DNA of 37,278 nt from Candidatus Uhrbacteria bacterium (GTDB taxonomy: Bacteria > Patescibacteriota > Patescibacteriia > UBA9934 > GWF2-40-263): NCBI GenBank assembly GCA_016235605.1, contig JACRJW010000002.1, positions 1 to 37,278 on the forward strand, in the 5' to 3' direction. A program made the translations under genes and the position numbers. The notes below the pieces were generated by a model that was not told where the DNA came from, did no database searches, and saw nothing but the letters and a program-made list of their open reading frames with translations. Within the stretch, counting starts at the first letter, position 1; the number at the start of each line of letters is the position of its first letter. This document shows, piece after piece, positions 13,500 through 20,707 of the stretch.

Positions 13500-14692
13500 A
13501 CAAGCCTTTGTTGACCCTTCCCGCTGACGTGAGAAACTCTCGCATCGGCCGAACCTGCGGCAAATTGTACCTGAATCTCGGCTCCCACCTCAAGAGTCGA
13601 GACGTCTGTCAATACACGACCGAGGGTCCGAACGATACTGTACCCACGAGCAAGAACACGCTTGGGATTCAACTCTTTGAGAACGCGCTCGTGAGATCCA
13701 AGGCGATCTTTCAGTCGAGAAAACCACAAACTCGTTGTTGACGCGAGAGCTTCAGATAACCGTACAAGACGATCTTTTTGGCGCTCCAAAATAAAACGGA
13801 TGCGATGCGTTGCCTCATCGATCACTTGGCTACGCTCACGAATGGCGTCTTCCATCCGTGCCACGAGGTGATCTTGAAGCGTTTCGATTTCATAACGCAC
13901 CTCGTCGCGTGATGGCGCCACGCGCTCGGCGGCGTTGCTTGGCGTCGATGCACGGACATCGGCCACGAAATCTGCGAGCGACTCATCACGCTCATGGCCC
14001 ACAGCACAGACAACGGGAATGGTTGAGGCGTAGATGGCACGCGCGATCGCCTCGTCGTTGAACGCATGGAGATCTTCAAGCCCTCCACCGCCACGAGTGA
14101 GAACAATCACGTCGGGGCGCTCTCTCAAAGCATTCAGATCGTCAAACGCACTCACGATCTCTGAAACGGCTTCACGACCCTGGACGTGGACGTGACAAAA
14201 CAAAATCTGAACACCACTCCAACGGTTATTCAAAATGCGCAAAAAGTCACCATACGCCGCGGCGTCTCGTGAAGTGATGAGGCCGATGCGCTCTGGGAAT
14301 CTTGGCAGTGGTCGCTTGCGCGAGGCATCAAACAATCCCTCGCTCTCCAGTTTTTTCTTGAGGAGCTCGTAGGTACGTTTGAGCGCGCCTTCTCCCACTG
14401 GCTCGACGTCTGTCACATTCAACTTGAACGTCCCGAAACGCTCGTAGATTTTCGGGGCGCCTTTGACTTGCACACGCATCCCGTCTTCGATCGCGGTCTT
14501 CAACTGCCAGGTGGTCATGAAACATTTGAGCAGAGCTTGATCTTTCTCATCCTTCAAATCAAAGCTGACCCACTTCCCTTGTGACACCTTGTAATCAGAC
14601 ACCTCGCCCTCGATCACAAAATCCGTCGGGATCTGCCCGAGGGAAACATTTACGAGTTCAAGATACTGGGAGACGGAAAGAGATTGAGACAT
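13496..14692 (-). CDS. xseA: Exodeoxyribonuclease VII large subunit
   Basis: A 398-residue nuclease subunit acting on single-stranded DNA ends in repair. Residues ~1-95 are the OB-fold (SVSQYLELVNVSLGQI, WVSFDLKDEKDQALLKCFM). The catalytic domain has RIGLITSRDAAAYGDFLRIL, VIVLTRGGGGLEDLHAFNDE and PVVCAVGHERDESLADFVAD followed by ASTPSNAAE, all family signatures. A long helical region binds XseB. The length is slightly below the ~400-450 norm. The start ATG at 14692 abuts family-B element 2, which therefore lies at or within the 5' untranslated region. Confidence 0.96.
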   Translation of the reverse strand: MSQSLSVSQYLELVNVSLGQIPTDFVIEGEVSDYKVSQGKWVSFDLKDEKDQALLKCFMTTWQLKTAIEDGMRVQVKGAPKIYERFGTFKLNVTDVEPVGEGALKRTYELLKKKLESEGLFDASRKRPLPRFPERIGLITSRDAAAYGDFLRILNNRWSGVQILFCHVHVQGREAVSEIVSAFDDLNALRERPDVIVLTRGGGGLEDLHAFNDEAIARAIYASTIPVVCAVGHERDESLADFVADVRASTPSNAAERVAPSRDEVRYEIETLQDHLVARMEDAIRERSQVIDEATHRIRFILERQKDRLVRLSEALASTTSLWFSRLKDRLGSHERVLKELNPKRVLARGYSIVRTLGRVLTDVSTLEVGAEIQVQFAAGSADARVSHVSGKGQQRLV

Positions 14693-14818
14693 AGGCCTCT
14701 GAAAAACTTGATGAGATTGCGATGCACGGGGAAGCCAGCCGCCGAGGCGTAGCGATAGCTACGTTGAGGTGGTGGCGGGGCCCCGCAAGTCGCAAGATCG
14801 CAAGTTTTGCAGAGGCCT
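14693..14818 (+). ncRNA. Structured element family B, copy 2
   Basis: A 126-bp hairpin. The left arm AGGCCTCTGAAAAACTTGAT, continuing GAGATTGCGA, pairs with TCGCAAGATCGCAAGTTTTG, continuing CAGAGGCCT. The middle has a GGGG/CCCC stem and a terminal CGTAGC/GCTACG loop. The arms are close to copy 1 (AAAACTYGATGAGATTGCG), while the core has drifted from the CGAGCCCCAC form. It starts next to the xseA ATG and its last base is the first base of the neighbouring stop codon, so it exactly fills the intergenic gap. Confidence 0.58.
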
Positions 14819-15288
14819 CATGTACCGAAGAATACAGGTTGATAATACTGCACGAGCAGCCAAAGACTCACGCCAAGAATCAAGTGTGACACGATCGTCT
14901 CGACCCAGACATGCTTCCCTTCTTTGAGTCCAAATGCTCCAAGGCCGAGCGCTGGGTACACAACGAGGTTCGCCACGATCCAGCTCAGAACTGCGTACAC
15001 AAGCAGCGACAAAAACGTGTACGGCGCGTGAGTGACAAACAACCAGCCGCGCTCGACAAACGTCACATAAATAATCCCAAACAGAAACCCGACGATGATG
15101 TGCAGAAGCAGGCCGATCAAAAAGACCTCGTGCTTATGACGAATCTTGAATCCAAAAATCGTCTTCACGTCAATGACGAGCGGCGCCTCTGGCATCGGAC
15201 CTTTTTGTGTGACCTCAAGCAAAATCGCCGGAATCGCAAACGCGAACGCGACAAGTCCTCCCAATGATCCACCGAGTAGGTAGTTCAT
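14818..15288 (-). CDS. Hypothetical membrane protein, four TM helices
   Basis: A 156-residue integral membrane protein with hydrophobic segments at residues ~3-25, ~53-76 (VFLIGLLLHIIVGFLFGIIY), ~88-112 (YTFLSLLVYAVLSWIVANLV) and ~130-150. LLHIIVGFLFGIIY and LILGVSLWLLVQYY resemble small uncharacterised membrane proteins of Patescibacteria, but I do not recognise a named family. Polar conserved positions inside the membrane (His, Asn, Tyr) hint at transport or lipid interaction, with no firm basis. It is upstream of xseA on the same strand, separated by family-B element 2, and downstream of the toxin-antitoxin pair. Confidence 0.75.
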   Translation of the reverse strand: MNYLLGGSLGGLVAFAFAIPAILLEVTQKGPMPEAPLVIDVKTIFGFKIRHKHEVFLIGLLLHIIVGFLFGIIYVTFVERGWLFVTHAPYTFLSLLVYAVLSWIVANLVVYPALGLGAFGLKEGKHVWVETIVSHLILGVSLWLLVQYYQPVFFGT

Positions 15289-15299
15289 AGACGAAAAAT

Positions 15300-15572
15300 T
15301 TACGAGACAGTAATCTTCAACCTTGTATCAAGCGCATCTGCAACCTTATAAAGAAAACTAATCGTCGGGTTGTAGCTGCCCGATTCGAAACGAGAGATGG
15401 CCGACTGTTTCGTACCAACACGCTGTGCAAGATCATTTTGAGACAAACCGTTCTTCAGTCGTCTCTCGATCAATTTTTCAATAACCAGAAACTCAGGCCC
15501 AAGTTCATCGTAGGCCTTCTTGATTTCTTTGTTTTTTAACAGTTCGGATTTAAATACTTTGTAAGATTTCAT
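15300..15572 (-). CDS. HigA-like antitoxin (XRE/Cro helix-turn-helix)
   Basis: A 90-residue protein starting at MKSYKVFKSELL. Residues ~30-85 are an XRE-type HTH: IEKLIERRLKNGLSQNDLAQ, RVGTKQSAISRFESGSYNPT and ISFLYKVADALDTRL. The N-terminal helix should bind and neutralise the toxin encoded just before it. A longer reading from a TTG at 15608 overlaps the promoter and is unlikely. A promoter inside the end of the toxin gene places the start of transcription next to this ATG, so the antitoxin can be made separately as a leaderless mRNA. The toxin-first order is that of higBA modules. Confidence 0.9.
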   Translation of the reverse strand: MKSYKVFKSELLKNKEIKKAYDELGPEFLVIEKLIERRLKNGLSQNDLAQRVGTKQSAISRFESGSYNPTISFLYKVADALDTRLKITVS

Positions 15573-15579
15573 ATAATGA

Positions 15580-15608
15580 AATATAACGGATATGTTATCC
15601 TTCGTCAA
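15580..15608 (-). promoter_or_regulatory. Internal antitoxin promoter with operator-like dyad
   Basis: TTGACG (15608-15603), a 17-bp spacer and TATATT (15585-15580) on the minus strand form a near-consensus promoter. The spacer contains the dyad GGATA-ACA-TATCC (15588-15600), well placed for repression by the HTH antitoxin. The predicted start (~15573) coincides with the antitoxin ATG at 15572. Confidence 0.72.
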
Positions 15609-15909
15609 GCAGTTTCTTTTTGCTCAACGCAACGCTTAATTCTCTTTCTGGAATTTTTTGAGACTTTTTGACAAAGCCATGAACGAGAATAGCTCCGTGG
15701 CTATGGAACGCGTAGAGGATCCGCACCTCCTGCACCCCACGAATACGCAGCTCAAAAAGTCCACCCATGAGTGGTTTACTGTGCGGCATTCCAAGTGTAT
15801 GACCAAATTTCGTAAGTAAGTCTATCGTACGCAAAACCTTTGCAATCGTCGACTGATCAAGTGAGGAAATAAACTTTTCTATTTTCTTGTCGAAAAAATG
15901 AATCTCCAT
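15595..15909 (-). CDS. HigB/RelE-family toxin (phage-derived Gp49-like)
   Basis: A 104-residue RelE-superfamily protein, expected to cleave mRNA in the ribosome A site. FDKKIEKFISSLDQSTIAKV, LGMPHSKPLMGGLFELRIRG, VQEVRILYAFHSHGAILVHG and FVKKSQKIPERELSVAL follow the Gp49-like/HigB pattern (PF05973), with the basic residues and the final KK.Q..P helix typical of active members. It precedes the antitoxin and its stop lies within the antitoxin promoter region. The start is 16 bp after the C39-like peptidase stop, so read-through from that gene could add to its expression. Confidence 0.9.
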   Translation of the reverse strand: MEIHFFDKKIEKFISSLDQSTIAKVLRTIDLLTKFGHTLGMPHSKPLMGGLFELRIRGVQEVRILYAFHSHGAILVHGFVKKSQKIPERELSVALSKKKLLDEG

Positions 15910-15925
15910 AATGAGGAAATTTCTT

Positions 15926-16789
15926 TTACGGACTCAGTACGATGACCACTTTCCTCCCCTGTGTAATCTCACCTCCGTTGTTCCAATCGTGCATCGCATT
16001 CATGAGCGTGTCAAAGTCGTAGAGGTACGCCTCACCGCGATAGGTACCTGGATCGTTCACGATAAACTGATCGTCCTGTGTAAACCCACGGATGACGAGC
16101 ATATGATAGACAGGGCCAGGAGCAGTGAAATAGGGATTGTGAAGTTCACGCCCAGCAGCCGGGACGATCACGGGGTGACCGAGTGCGAGTTGTGCCTTGA
16201 TGTCGTCGATCGTTGGGTCAATGATGAGCTGTGTCGTATAGCCAAACATGAGCTCGGCAAACGTGGCGACTTGTTCGGCGGTCGTGTCCTCGTAAAAACC
16301 AAACAGTTCTTTTTCAAACGCGACGATCTGAAGGATATCTGTGTCTGCTTGATCGGCATTGATCAGTCCCTCAGGTGAGCCTTGATAAAACTGCTGCACC
16401 ATGTAGACACTCGCCTCCTCGCAGGCTTCTTGATACGGCACGTCCCAGTTCCCCTGCGGAGCCTGGGGCGTGAACGGGACGGCGAGGTTGACGGCGGTGA
16501 GTTGCGTTTCGTCGGTTGTGTCTTCATTGACTGATAGGTCGGCTGGGACGGATGAATCTGATGGGATTTCTTCGATTGCTTCTTCTGTTGATTCATCCAC
16601 CTCGTCTACCTTTTCCACCTGATCCACCTCATCCACCTTCCCCACCTCTTCGTATCCCACCGCCTCGGGCAACACTGGCGCCGTCACTTCCCGATACCAC
16701 TGCATCACATCCACACGCTGGGTATACAACGCAGCGCCAAAAGCGATCAAGAGAATGATGGCTGTAACAAACAGTCGAATCGTTTTCAT
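15926..16789 (-). CDS. C39-like cysteine peptidase, secreted or membrane anchored
   Basis: A 287-residue protein. Residues ~5-22 (RLFVTAIILLIAFGAALY) form an uncleaved anchor or signal. An acidic linker with short repeats (GKVDEVDQVEKVDEVDES) follows. The C-terminal ~190 residues are a papain-fold domain of the peptidase C39-like type (PF13529): nucleophile Cys in YQEACEEASVYM, His in YHMLVIRGF and the Asn/Asp region in FIVNDPGTYRGE. The substrate is unknown; related domains process peptides or act on the cell envelope. It overlaps the Cys-rich gene upstream by four bases and is followed by the toxin gene, so all could share a transcript. Confidence 0.88.
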   Translation of the reverse strand: MKTIRLFVTAIILLIAFGAALYTQRVDVMQWYREVTAPVLPEAVGYEEVGKVDEVDQVEKVDEVDESTEEAIEEIPSDSSVPADLSVNEDTTDETQLTAVNLAVPFTPQAPQGNWDVPYQEACEEASVYMVQQFYQGSPEGLINADQADTDILQIVAFEKELFGFYEDTTAEQVATFAELMFGYTTQLIIDPTIDDIKAQLALGHPVIVPAAGRELHNPYFTAPGPVYHMLVIRGFTQDDQFIVNDPGTYRGEAYLYDFDTLMNAMHDWNNGGEITQGRKVVIVLSP

Positions 16790-17106
16790 AGACAGACGCC
16801 GACGTCATCAACAACATCGCTACAGAGCAAGCCTGCGGGGCACTGGGAATCCGAAGTACACTCACAATACTCCACACAGACTTCAATGCACGGGGCGTCT
16901 GGCGTGGTACGACAGGCAGAGCCGCAGGAGTTCCATGTGCCGCCGGAAGCCGTACAAGAATCTTCTGTGAGAACCTCACGCGTGCCATCCTGTGGACGGA
17001 CAGACGTGTCCTTGTCGCGTCCGAAATCTTTCGATGCACTCAAGATGACAGCGACGATAAGCACGAGAACAACAAGAAGTCCAAAAATGTAAAAAAACTT
17101 TTTCAT
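16786..17106 (-). CDS. Small Cys-rich exported protein
   Basis: A 106-residue protein with a hydrophobic N-terminus (FFYIFGLLVVLVLIVAVIL) and a short exported domain rich in Cys: SCTASGGTWNSCGSACR, CIEVCVEYCEC and DSQCPAGLLC, with a final VCL. The spacing resembles small disulfide-knotted domains ('Dickkopf-like' or trypsin-inhibitor-like). It starts in a four-base ATGA overlap with the end of the nuclease gene and ends in a four-base overlap with the C39-like peptidase gene. That tight coupling suggests it is an inhibitor, substrate or partner of the peptidase, which is inference. Several disulfides would require oxidative folding outside the cytoplasm. Confidence 0.75.
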   Translation of the reverse strand: MKKFFYIFGLLVVLVLIVAVILSASKDFGRDKDTSVRPQDGTREVLTEDSCTASGGTWNSCGSACRTTPDAPCIEVCVEYCECTSDSQCPAGLLCSDVVDDVGVCL

Positions 17107-18503
17107 AAACTCGCATGTTCACGAACCCAACGTTGAAGTTTGTGCGTCGCGCGGACATCGTCTTCATTGTACTCGAGAATCTTTTGCAGGAGCTTGGGCG
17201 TTTTCTTTTTAAGCCACTCTTCAAACCACAGGACCGAGTTGGCGCCGCCGGCATCTTCACTCCTCCAGCTAAACCCAATATAAGCCGCTAAATCTTTCAG
17301 CGAATAAAACGACAGCGGAAAAATAATCGCTGGACGGATGAGCTCGAGCAGATCGATCATGTTTTCCTCAAGCGCTTGGCGAGCGATTTCTGAGATGCCA
17401 TACTTGGCCGCGAAGCGATTGACGACCTCTTGCTCAAACCAACCGTAGTGATAGATCGGGCAGTCCATGTGGCCTTCCACGAACGCCACAAACTCCTTCC
17501 ACATCTGTTCTTCTCGCGCAGGAGACTGAGCCATAAACGAATGGTACTGTTCTCCCTTGCCGCTTACCTCGAGCACACCAAACAAATAATCAAAGTCACG
17601 CAGTGGATCGCTCTCGATGTCAAAAAATAATTCCACGTTCGCCTCTGGCATCTTCACGTCACGACGAATCATGTGCCGACCCTCGCGGATGGCAATCGCC
17701 TGATCGCGCATCGTTTCCAAACGCACAGAGCTCACATTGGGACACAGATGCTCAAGCTCTGGAACGGACTTGAGCGCCAACTCTCGGATCGTTTTCACGC
17801 CTGCGTCTTCAAGTCGATGCACTTCGTTTCTCCACACGCGGTTCAACAGCGAAAGATCGTCACAGCTCTCCGACTCGCTCCGACATACGTCAAACCACGG
17901 CGACTGCTTACAACCCGAGGTCACAAAATGCGCTGGACGTTGTCCCGCGATGATCTTTTCGATCTCGGTGAGCGTGAGCTCGTACTCGGCTTCAAATTCT
18001 TCGATGAGATACGGGATGACGACCTTGTCTGGCGTCACGACGTAGCCTTGCACGGGTTTCATGCCTTGGACGCGACCCAACAGCTCCGCGTAAAAACAGC
18101 CTTGGAACTTGTGATCGTCGCGGACAAAACGCGTGCGTTTCACATCAGCCGCAACGTAGTAATACTCTCCCAGCCGTGAGCGGCCTTCCACGCGCTCCAA
18201 GAGATCTGGATGCCCAACCCAATGCTTGTCCACGAGCACGCCGTGATAGATCGTCTTGCGTCCCTTGCGCATGAAGGCGAGGGTTTGCTTGAATGCCTCA
18301 TCAGGATCCTCGGCCGTCACCTCAACGACATCCTCACGATCAGAAATAATCTCGTGTTCCTTCTCAGGCAACAGACCATCGTCTTGCAGTCGAGCGAGGA
18401 GCGGATCATGAGGCCGACCTTCAAGCGCGTGAAAATCTAAATAGACCCAATTGGGACATTTGAGATAGTGGTAAAAGGTCTTCTCTGTAATGGCGCCGTT
18501 CAT
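17103..18503 (-). CDS. TM0106-type RecB-like nuclease with DnaQ-like exonuclease domain
   Basis: A 466-residue two-nuclease protein. After MNGAITEKTFYHYLKCPNWV, residues ~20-200 form a RecB-family PD-(D/E)xK domain: YHGVLVDKHWVGHPDLLERV, YYVAADVKRTR and FQGCFYAELLGRVQG. SGCKQSPWFDVCRSESESC may complete an Fe-S cluster. The C-terminal ~170 residues are an RNase H-like 3'-5' exonuclease: VELFFDIESDP, YHYGWFEQEVVNRF and YNEDDVRATHKL (YxxxD). This matches the TM0106/YprB-like predicted nucleases, likely DNA repair enzymes. The longer upstream reading is rejected because a strong extended -10 lies seven bases before this ATG, implying a leaderless mRNA. Confidence 0.88.
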   Translation of the reverse strand: MNGAITEKTFYHYLKCPNWVYLDFHALEGRPHDPLLARLQDDGLLPEKEHEIISDREDVVEVTAEDPDEAFKQTLAFMRKGRKTIYHGVLVDKHWVGHPDLLERVEGRSRLGEYYYVAADVKRTRFVRDDHKFQGCFYAELLGRVQGMKPVQGYVVTPDKVVIPYLIEEFEAEYELTLTEIEKIIAGQRPAHFVTSGCKQSPWFDVCRSESESCDDLSLLNRVWRNEVHRLEDAGVKTIRELALKSVPELEHLCPNVSSVRLETMRDQAIAIREGRHMIRRDVKMPEANVELFFDIESDPLRDFDYLFGVLEVSGKGEQYHSFMAQSPAREEQMWKEFVAFVEGHMDCPIYHYGWFEQEVVNRFAAKYGISEIARQALEENMIDLLELIRPAIIFPLSFYSLKDLAAYIGFSWRSEDAGGANSVLWFEEWLKKKTPKLLQKILEYNEDDVRATHKLQRWVREHASL

Positions 18504-18505
18504 GG

Positions 18506-18518
18506 TGCTATTATAGCA
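18506..18518. promoter_or_regulatory. Symmetric bidirectional -10 element
   Basis: The 13-mer TGCTATTATAGCA reads TGC-TATTAT on the plus strand and TGC-TATAAT on the minus strand, so both directions carry an extended -10. The minus start falls at the nuclease ATG (18503); the plus start gives a ~25-nt leader with AAGGA before the ATG at 18546. -35 matches are poor, as is common with extended -10 promoters. Confidence 0.65.
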
Positions 18519-18545
18519 GAGGTCGCATTTCCCTGAAGGATCACC

Positions 18546-19010
18546 ATGAACAAACCGGTTCCTGAACCCTGTTTCCCTCTCACGATCCATATCGATGCAC
18601 ACGACATCGATTGGACGCACCTCGTGGGAGTCCTCGATCACGTCCTGACGCCAGACGAGCTTCCCGTGCGTCTTGGCGAACAACTCATGCCGATCCTCCT
18701 GTGGATCCAGAGCCATGGACAAAAGGAGTTCGTCCTTGGCAACTCTGGCCTTGGCCACGCACCGAAAAATGCCGCAGAGACTCTGAAACTCACGGCCTGG
18801 TGGCTGGAGTGGAACCGCCGGCGCCGGAACGCGCGCGACCACTTCGAGTGCACCCATTGCGGCAAACGCATCAACGTGAAGACGCAGGGCGCAAAAGTGG
18901 ACACGATCGTCTACTCCTGCCCTGACAACACGTGCCCCACCTGGGAGATGCTCTCCAAGGTCACTGGCGCGCCCGTCCTGCGCATCGTCGGTGCCGCCGA
19001 ATCTGCCTGA
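18546..19010 (+). CDS. Hypothetical protein with C-terminal zinc ribbon
   Basis: A 154-residue protein with an AAGGA ribosome-binding site eight bases before the ATG. The N-terminal ~90 residues (PLTIHIDAHDIDWTHLVGVL, LMPILLWIQSHGQKEFVLGN, TLKLTAWWLEWNRRRRNARD) are not recognised. The C-terminus has FECTHCGKRINVKT and VYSCPDNTCPTWEML, a CxxC plus CxxxxC arrangement that should bind zinc. This suggests a nucleic-acid-binding or adaptor role, with no firm family. It is single-gene, divergent from the nuclease through a shared -10 element, and ends in its own terminator. Confidence 0.75.
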   Translation: MNKPVPEPCFPLTIHIDAHDIDWTHLVGVLDHVLTPDELPVRLGEQLMPILLWIQSHGQKEFVLGNSGLGHAPKNAAETLKLTAWWLEWNRRRRNARDHFECTHCGKRINVKTQGAKVDTIVYSCPDNTCPTWEMLSKVTGAPVLRIVGAAESA

Positions 19011-19029
19011 CCCAAGCGGTCGGGTTTTT
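19009..19029 (+). terminator. Terminator of the zinc-ribbon gene
   Basis: ACCC and GGGT flank AAGCGGTC and are followed by TTTTTC; an alternative GACC/GGTC pairing overlaps it. The hairpin begins within the TGA stop codon and is short, so termination may be partial. Confidence 0.5.
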
Positions 19030-19170
19030 CAATTATAAAACCCCGCGTTGGTACACGGGGCAGGATCGGACACTCTTCTGCTCGTCTTTCAACGCAGGTA
19101 GTATCGCCCGATGGTTGCCCTAGGATCCCTGAAACCAGGCGTTTTGTCAAACGATCCCCTCTTGCAAGCC
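19030..19170. other. Intergenic stretch, one hairpin, no gene seen
   Basis: Between the zinc-ribbon gene and the cyclophilin terminator I see a CCCCG/CGGGG hairpin (about 19041-19062) and otherwise unremarkable sequence. It contains no convincing coding frame and no tRNA T-arm motif. Confidence 0.4.
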
Positions 19171-19202
19171 AAAACAAAAACGCAGGAAGATTTCTTCCTG
19201 CG
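19171..19202 (-). terminator. Intrinsic terminator of the cyclophilin gene
   Basis: On the minus strand CGCAGGAAGA pairs perfectly with TCTTCCTGCG around AAA/T and is followed by TTTTTGTTTT, a textbook rho-independent terminator 15 bases past the stop. Confidence 0.9.
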
Positions 19203-19216
19203 CCTCAAGATAAAAC

Positions 19217-19819
19217 TTATTGAGCAAGCTCTTCCACGACCACACTGATCATTCCGTCTCCCACAGCAATCGCATCCACAACATCCATTCCCTCGGTCAC
19301 GCGACCAAAAATCGTGTAGGCTTTTGGCAAGGGTGCGTCGGCAAACAGAATGAAAAACTGCGAGCCGTTGGTGGTGGGTCCGCGGTTGGCCATCGCGACC
19401 ATGCCGCGGTCGTAGGTGTAATCATCGGCAAGCTCATCTTGAAACTCATATCCAGGTCCGCCCGTGCCATTGCCATTTGGATCTCCGCCCTGGATCACGC
19501 CCCATTCCTCACGCCGGTGGAACGTAAGCCCATCGTAGTAGCCGCCGGTGGTGAGATACACAAAATTTGAAACCGTGAACGGCGCCGTGTCGGCAAAAAG
19601 CTCAAACACGATATCGCCCTTCTCTGTGGTGATACGGACTTGCTTGTTCACGATCTGTTCCTCGGGAAGCGTCCCTGGGAATGTCCATGTCGGTTGTTCT
19701 TGCACAGCGTCGGGATACGTAAAGGTGATGTCATCAGAGGCTTCCGGAGTTGAGGGCGAGCAGCCAGCGCCGACAAAAATGAGAGCGGCTACAAGCGAAC
19801 CAAACGTCATGTGTTTCAT
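19217..19819 (-). CDS. Cyclophilin-type peptidyl-prolyl isomerase, lipoprotein
   Basis: A 200-residue exported isomerase. The signal sequence ends in IFVGAGCS, a lipobox, so it should be lipid anchored on the outer face of the membrane. The mature domain is a cyclophilin: FADTAPFTVSNFVYL, YYDGLTFHR, GVIQGGDPNGNGTGGPGY, GMVAMANRGPTTNGSQFFI and IFGRVTEGMDVVDAI. The catalytic Arg is present in FHR, and QFFI is intact. It would help fold exported proteins. The ATG at 19819 has a strong CAGGAGG motif upstream, preferring it over the MTFG codon nine bases later. It is followed by a perfect terminator. Confidence 0.95.
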   Translation of the reverse strand: MKHMTFGSLVAALIFVGAGCSPSTPEASDDITFTYPDAVQEQPTWTFPGTLPEEQIVNKQVRITTEKGDIVFELFADTAPFTVSNFVYLTTGGYYDGLTFHRREEWGVIQGGDPNGNGTGGPGYEFQDELADDYTYDRGMVAMANRGPTTNGSQFFILFADAPLPKAYTIFGRVTEGMDVVDAIAVGDGMISVVVEELAQ

Positions 19820-19836
19820 AGCGTCAAAGCCTCCTG

Positions 19837-20154
19837 TTAGTAAAGCCAGCTTAACTGAAATTGACTCAAGTCGATCGCTCCGGTCCGCGAAATGAGCATG
19901 ACCGAAAGCACAGCAATGACCACCGAGAGCAATGCCACGAGTTTTCCTGAATGCATAGGCATGTGCTCACAGTGACTGCATGAGCCCACGAGCACGAATT
20001 TGCGGTGGATTTCGATGGTGTGGTTGGGTTTGTGCACTTCGGTCTCTTGCATGAGGACCGGCGCGTTATTGAGGACAAGCATCTGCTTTTTTGCAGCCAT
20101 CGGCTTGCCAGATTTCTTAGCGACTTTATTTGCTGACTTCTTTTTGGTTGGCAT
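19837..20154 (-). CDS. Small basic single-TM protein, hypothetical
   Basis: A 105-residue protein. The N-terminal ~25 residues are strongly basic (MPTKKKSANKVAKKSGKPMA), the middle has CSHCEHMPMH (CxxC followed by His), and residues ~70-90 (LVALLSVVIAVLSVMLI) form one membrane helix. The Lys/Ala N-terminus resembles histone-like tails and might touch nucleic acid or the membrane surface; CxxC may bind a metal. I do not recognise a family. A good promoter lies ~50 bases upstream, supporting expression, but no Shine-Dalgarno motif is evident. It is upstream of the cyclophilin gene by 17 bp. Confidence 0.65.
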   Translation of the reverse strand: MPTKKKSANKVAKKSGKPMAAKKQMLVLNNAPVLMQETEVHKPNHTIEIHRKFVLVGSCSHCEHMPMHSGKLVALLSVVIAVLSVMLISRTGAIDLSQFQLSWLY

Positions 20155-20202
20155 AAAAATGCAGGAGAGCGAAAATGAACGTTAAGAAAAAATATTGCTT
20201 CG

Positions 20203-20232
20203 ATTATAGCACACCGAAGTTATGCACAACAA
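20203..20232 (-). promoter_or_regulatory. Promoter upstream of the small basic TM gene
   Basis: TTGTTG (20232-20227), an 18-bp spacer and TGC-TATAAT (20208-20203, extended -10) on the minus strand. The predicted start is near 20196, giving a ~40-nt leader. It probably drives the small basic protein and the cyclophilin gene. Confidence 0.7.
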
Positions 20233-20234
20233 AT

Positions 20235-20681
20235 TTATTCACGCTCACCGGCGACGATGAGTAGGCTCCCCGTAAATTCGAGCGACGTTGAGAGTATCGA
20301 ATCGGCAAAGTCGAACAAGGTCGGGAGCGCGATCCAGCTGAGCGTCTCGCGATGAAAGGTATACAGAACCAGATCAGATAGAGATGCGCTATCCTCGACC
20401 TTCATCACGAGCTCGCCGTCATTCAGATGTCCGTTTCCTGTGAGAGAGACCTCATAAACCGCGCTCGCAGTCTTCACGGACGTCTCTACGTCGTCGATGC
20501 GCTCGATCACAAGGCTTCCCGAGGAACGCGTGAGTCCCGAGGCGCGCACCAAGCCGTCTTGTGAGACCGCCGCGACTTCCTCTGGCGCAGAGTGAAGAAG
20601 CACAAACACACTCGCAACGAAAACAATCGCGACCACGGCCGCGACTGACCAGTTTTTACGCGATGTGCTCCTCCCTGCCAT
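20235..20681 (-). CDS. Hypothetical exported protein with N-terminal anchor
   Basis: A 148-residue protein. A basic start (MAGRSTSRKNW) precedes a TM helix at residues ~12-30 (SVAAVVAIVFVASVFVLLHS). The remaining ~115 residues are beta-rich (GSLVIERIDDVETSVKTASA, VYEVSLTGNGHLNDGELVMK, LVLYTFHRETLSWIALPTLF, EFTGSLLIVAGE), like a small extracytoplasmic Ig-like domain. No family recognised. It is between metK (26-bp gap) and the small basic TM gene on the same strand, so it may be the distal gene of the metK transcript. Confidence 0.65.
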   Translation of the reverse strand: MAGRSTSRKNWSVAAVVAIVFVASVFVLLHSAPEEVAAVSQDGLVRASGLTRSSGSLVIERIDDVETSVKTASAVYEVSLTGNGHLNDGELVMKVEDSASLSDLVLYTFHRETLSWIALPTLFDFADSILSTSLEFTGSLLIVAGERE

Positions 20682-20707
20682 ACAAGAGGAATTATATCAC
20701 GGCCAGC

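Noticed and set aside
18504-18857. Longer N-terminus for the RecB-like nuclease
   Set aside because: It would read through the shared promoter and the start of the divergent zinc-ribbon gene; MNGAITEKTFYHYL is the natural family start.
19030-19170. tRNA or small RNA gene in the gap
   Set aside because: No T-arm consensus or cloverleaf could be built; only one hairpin is seen.
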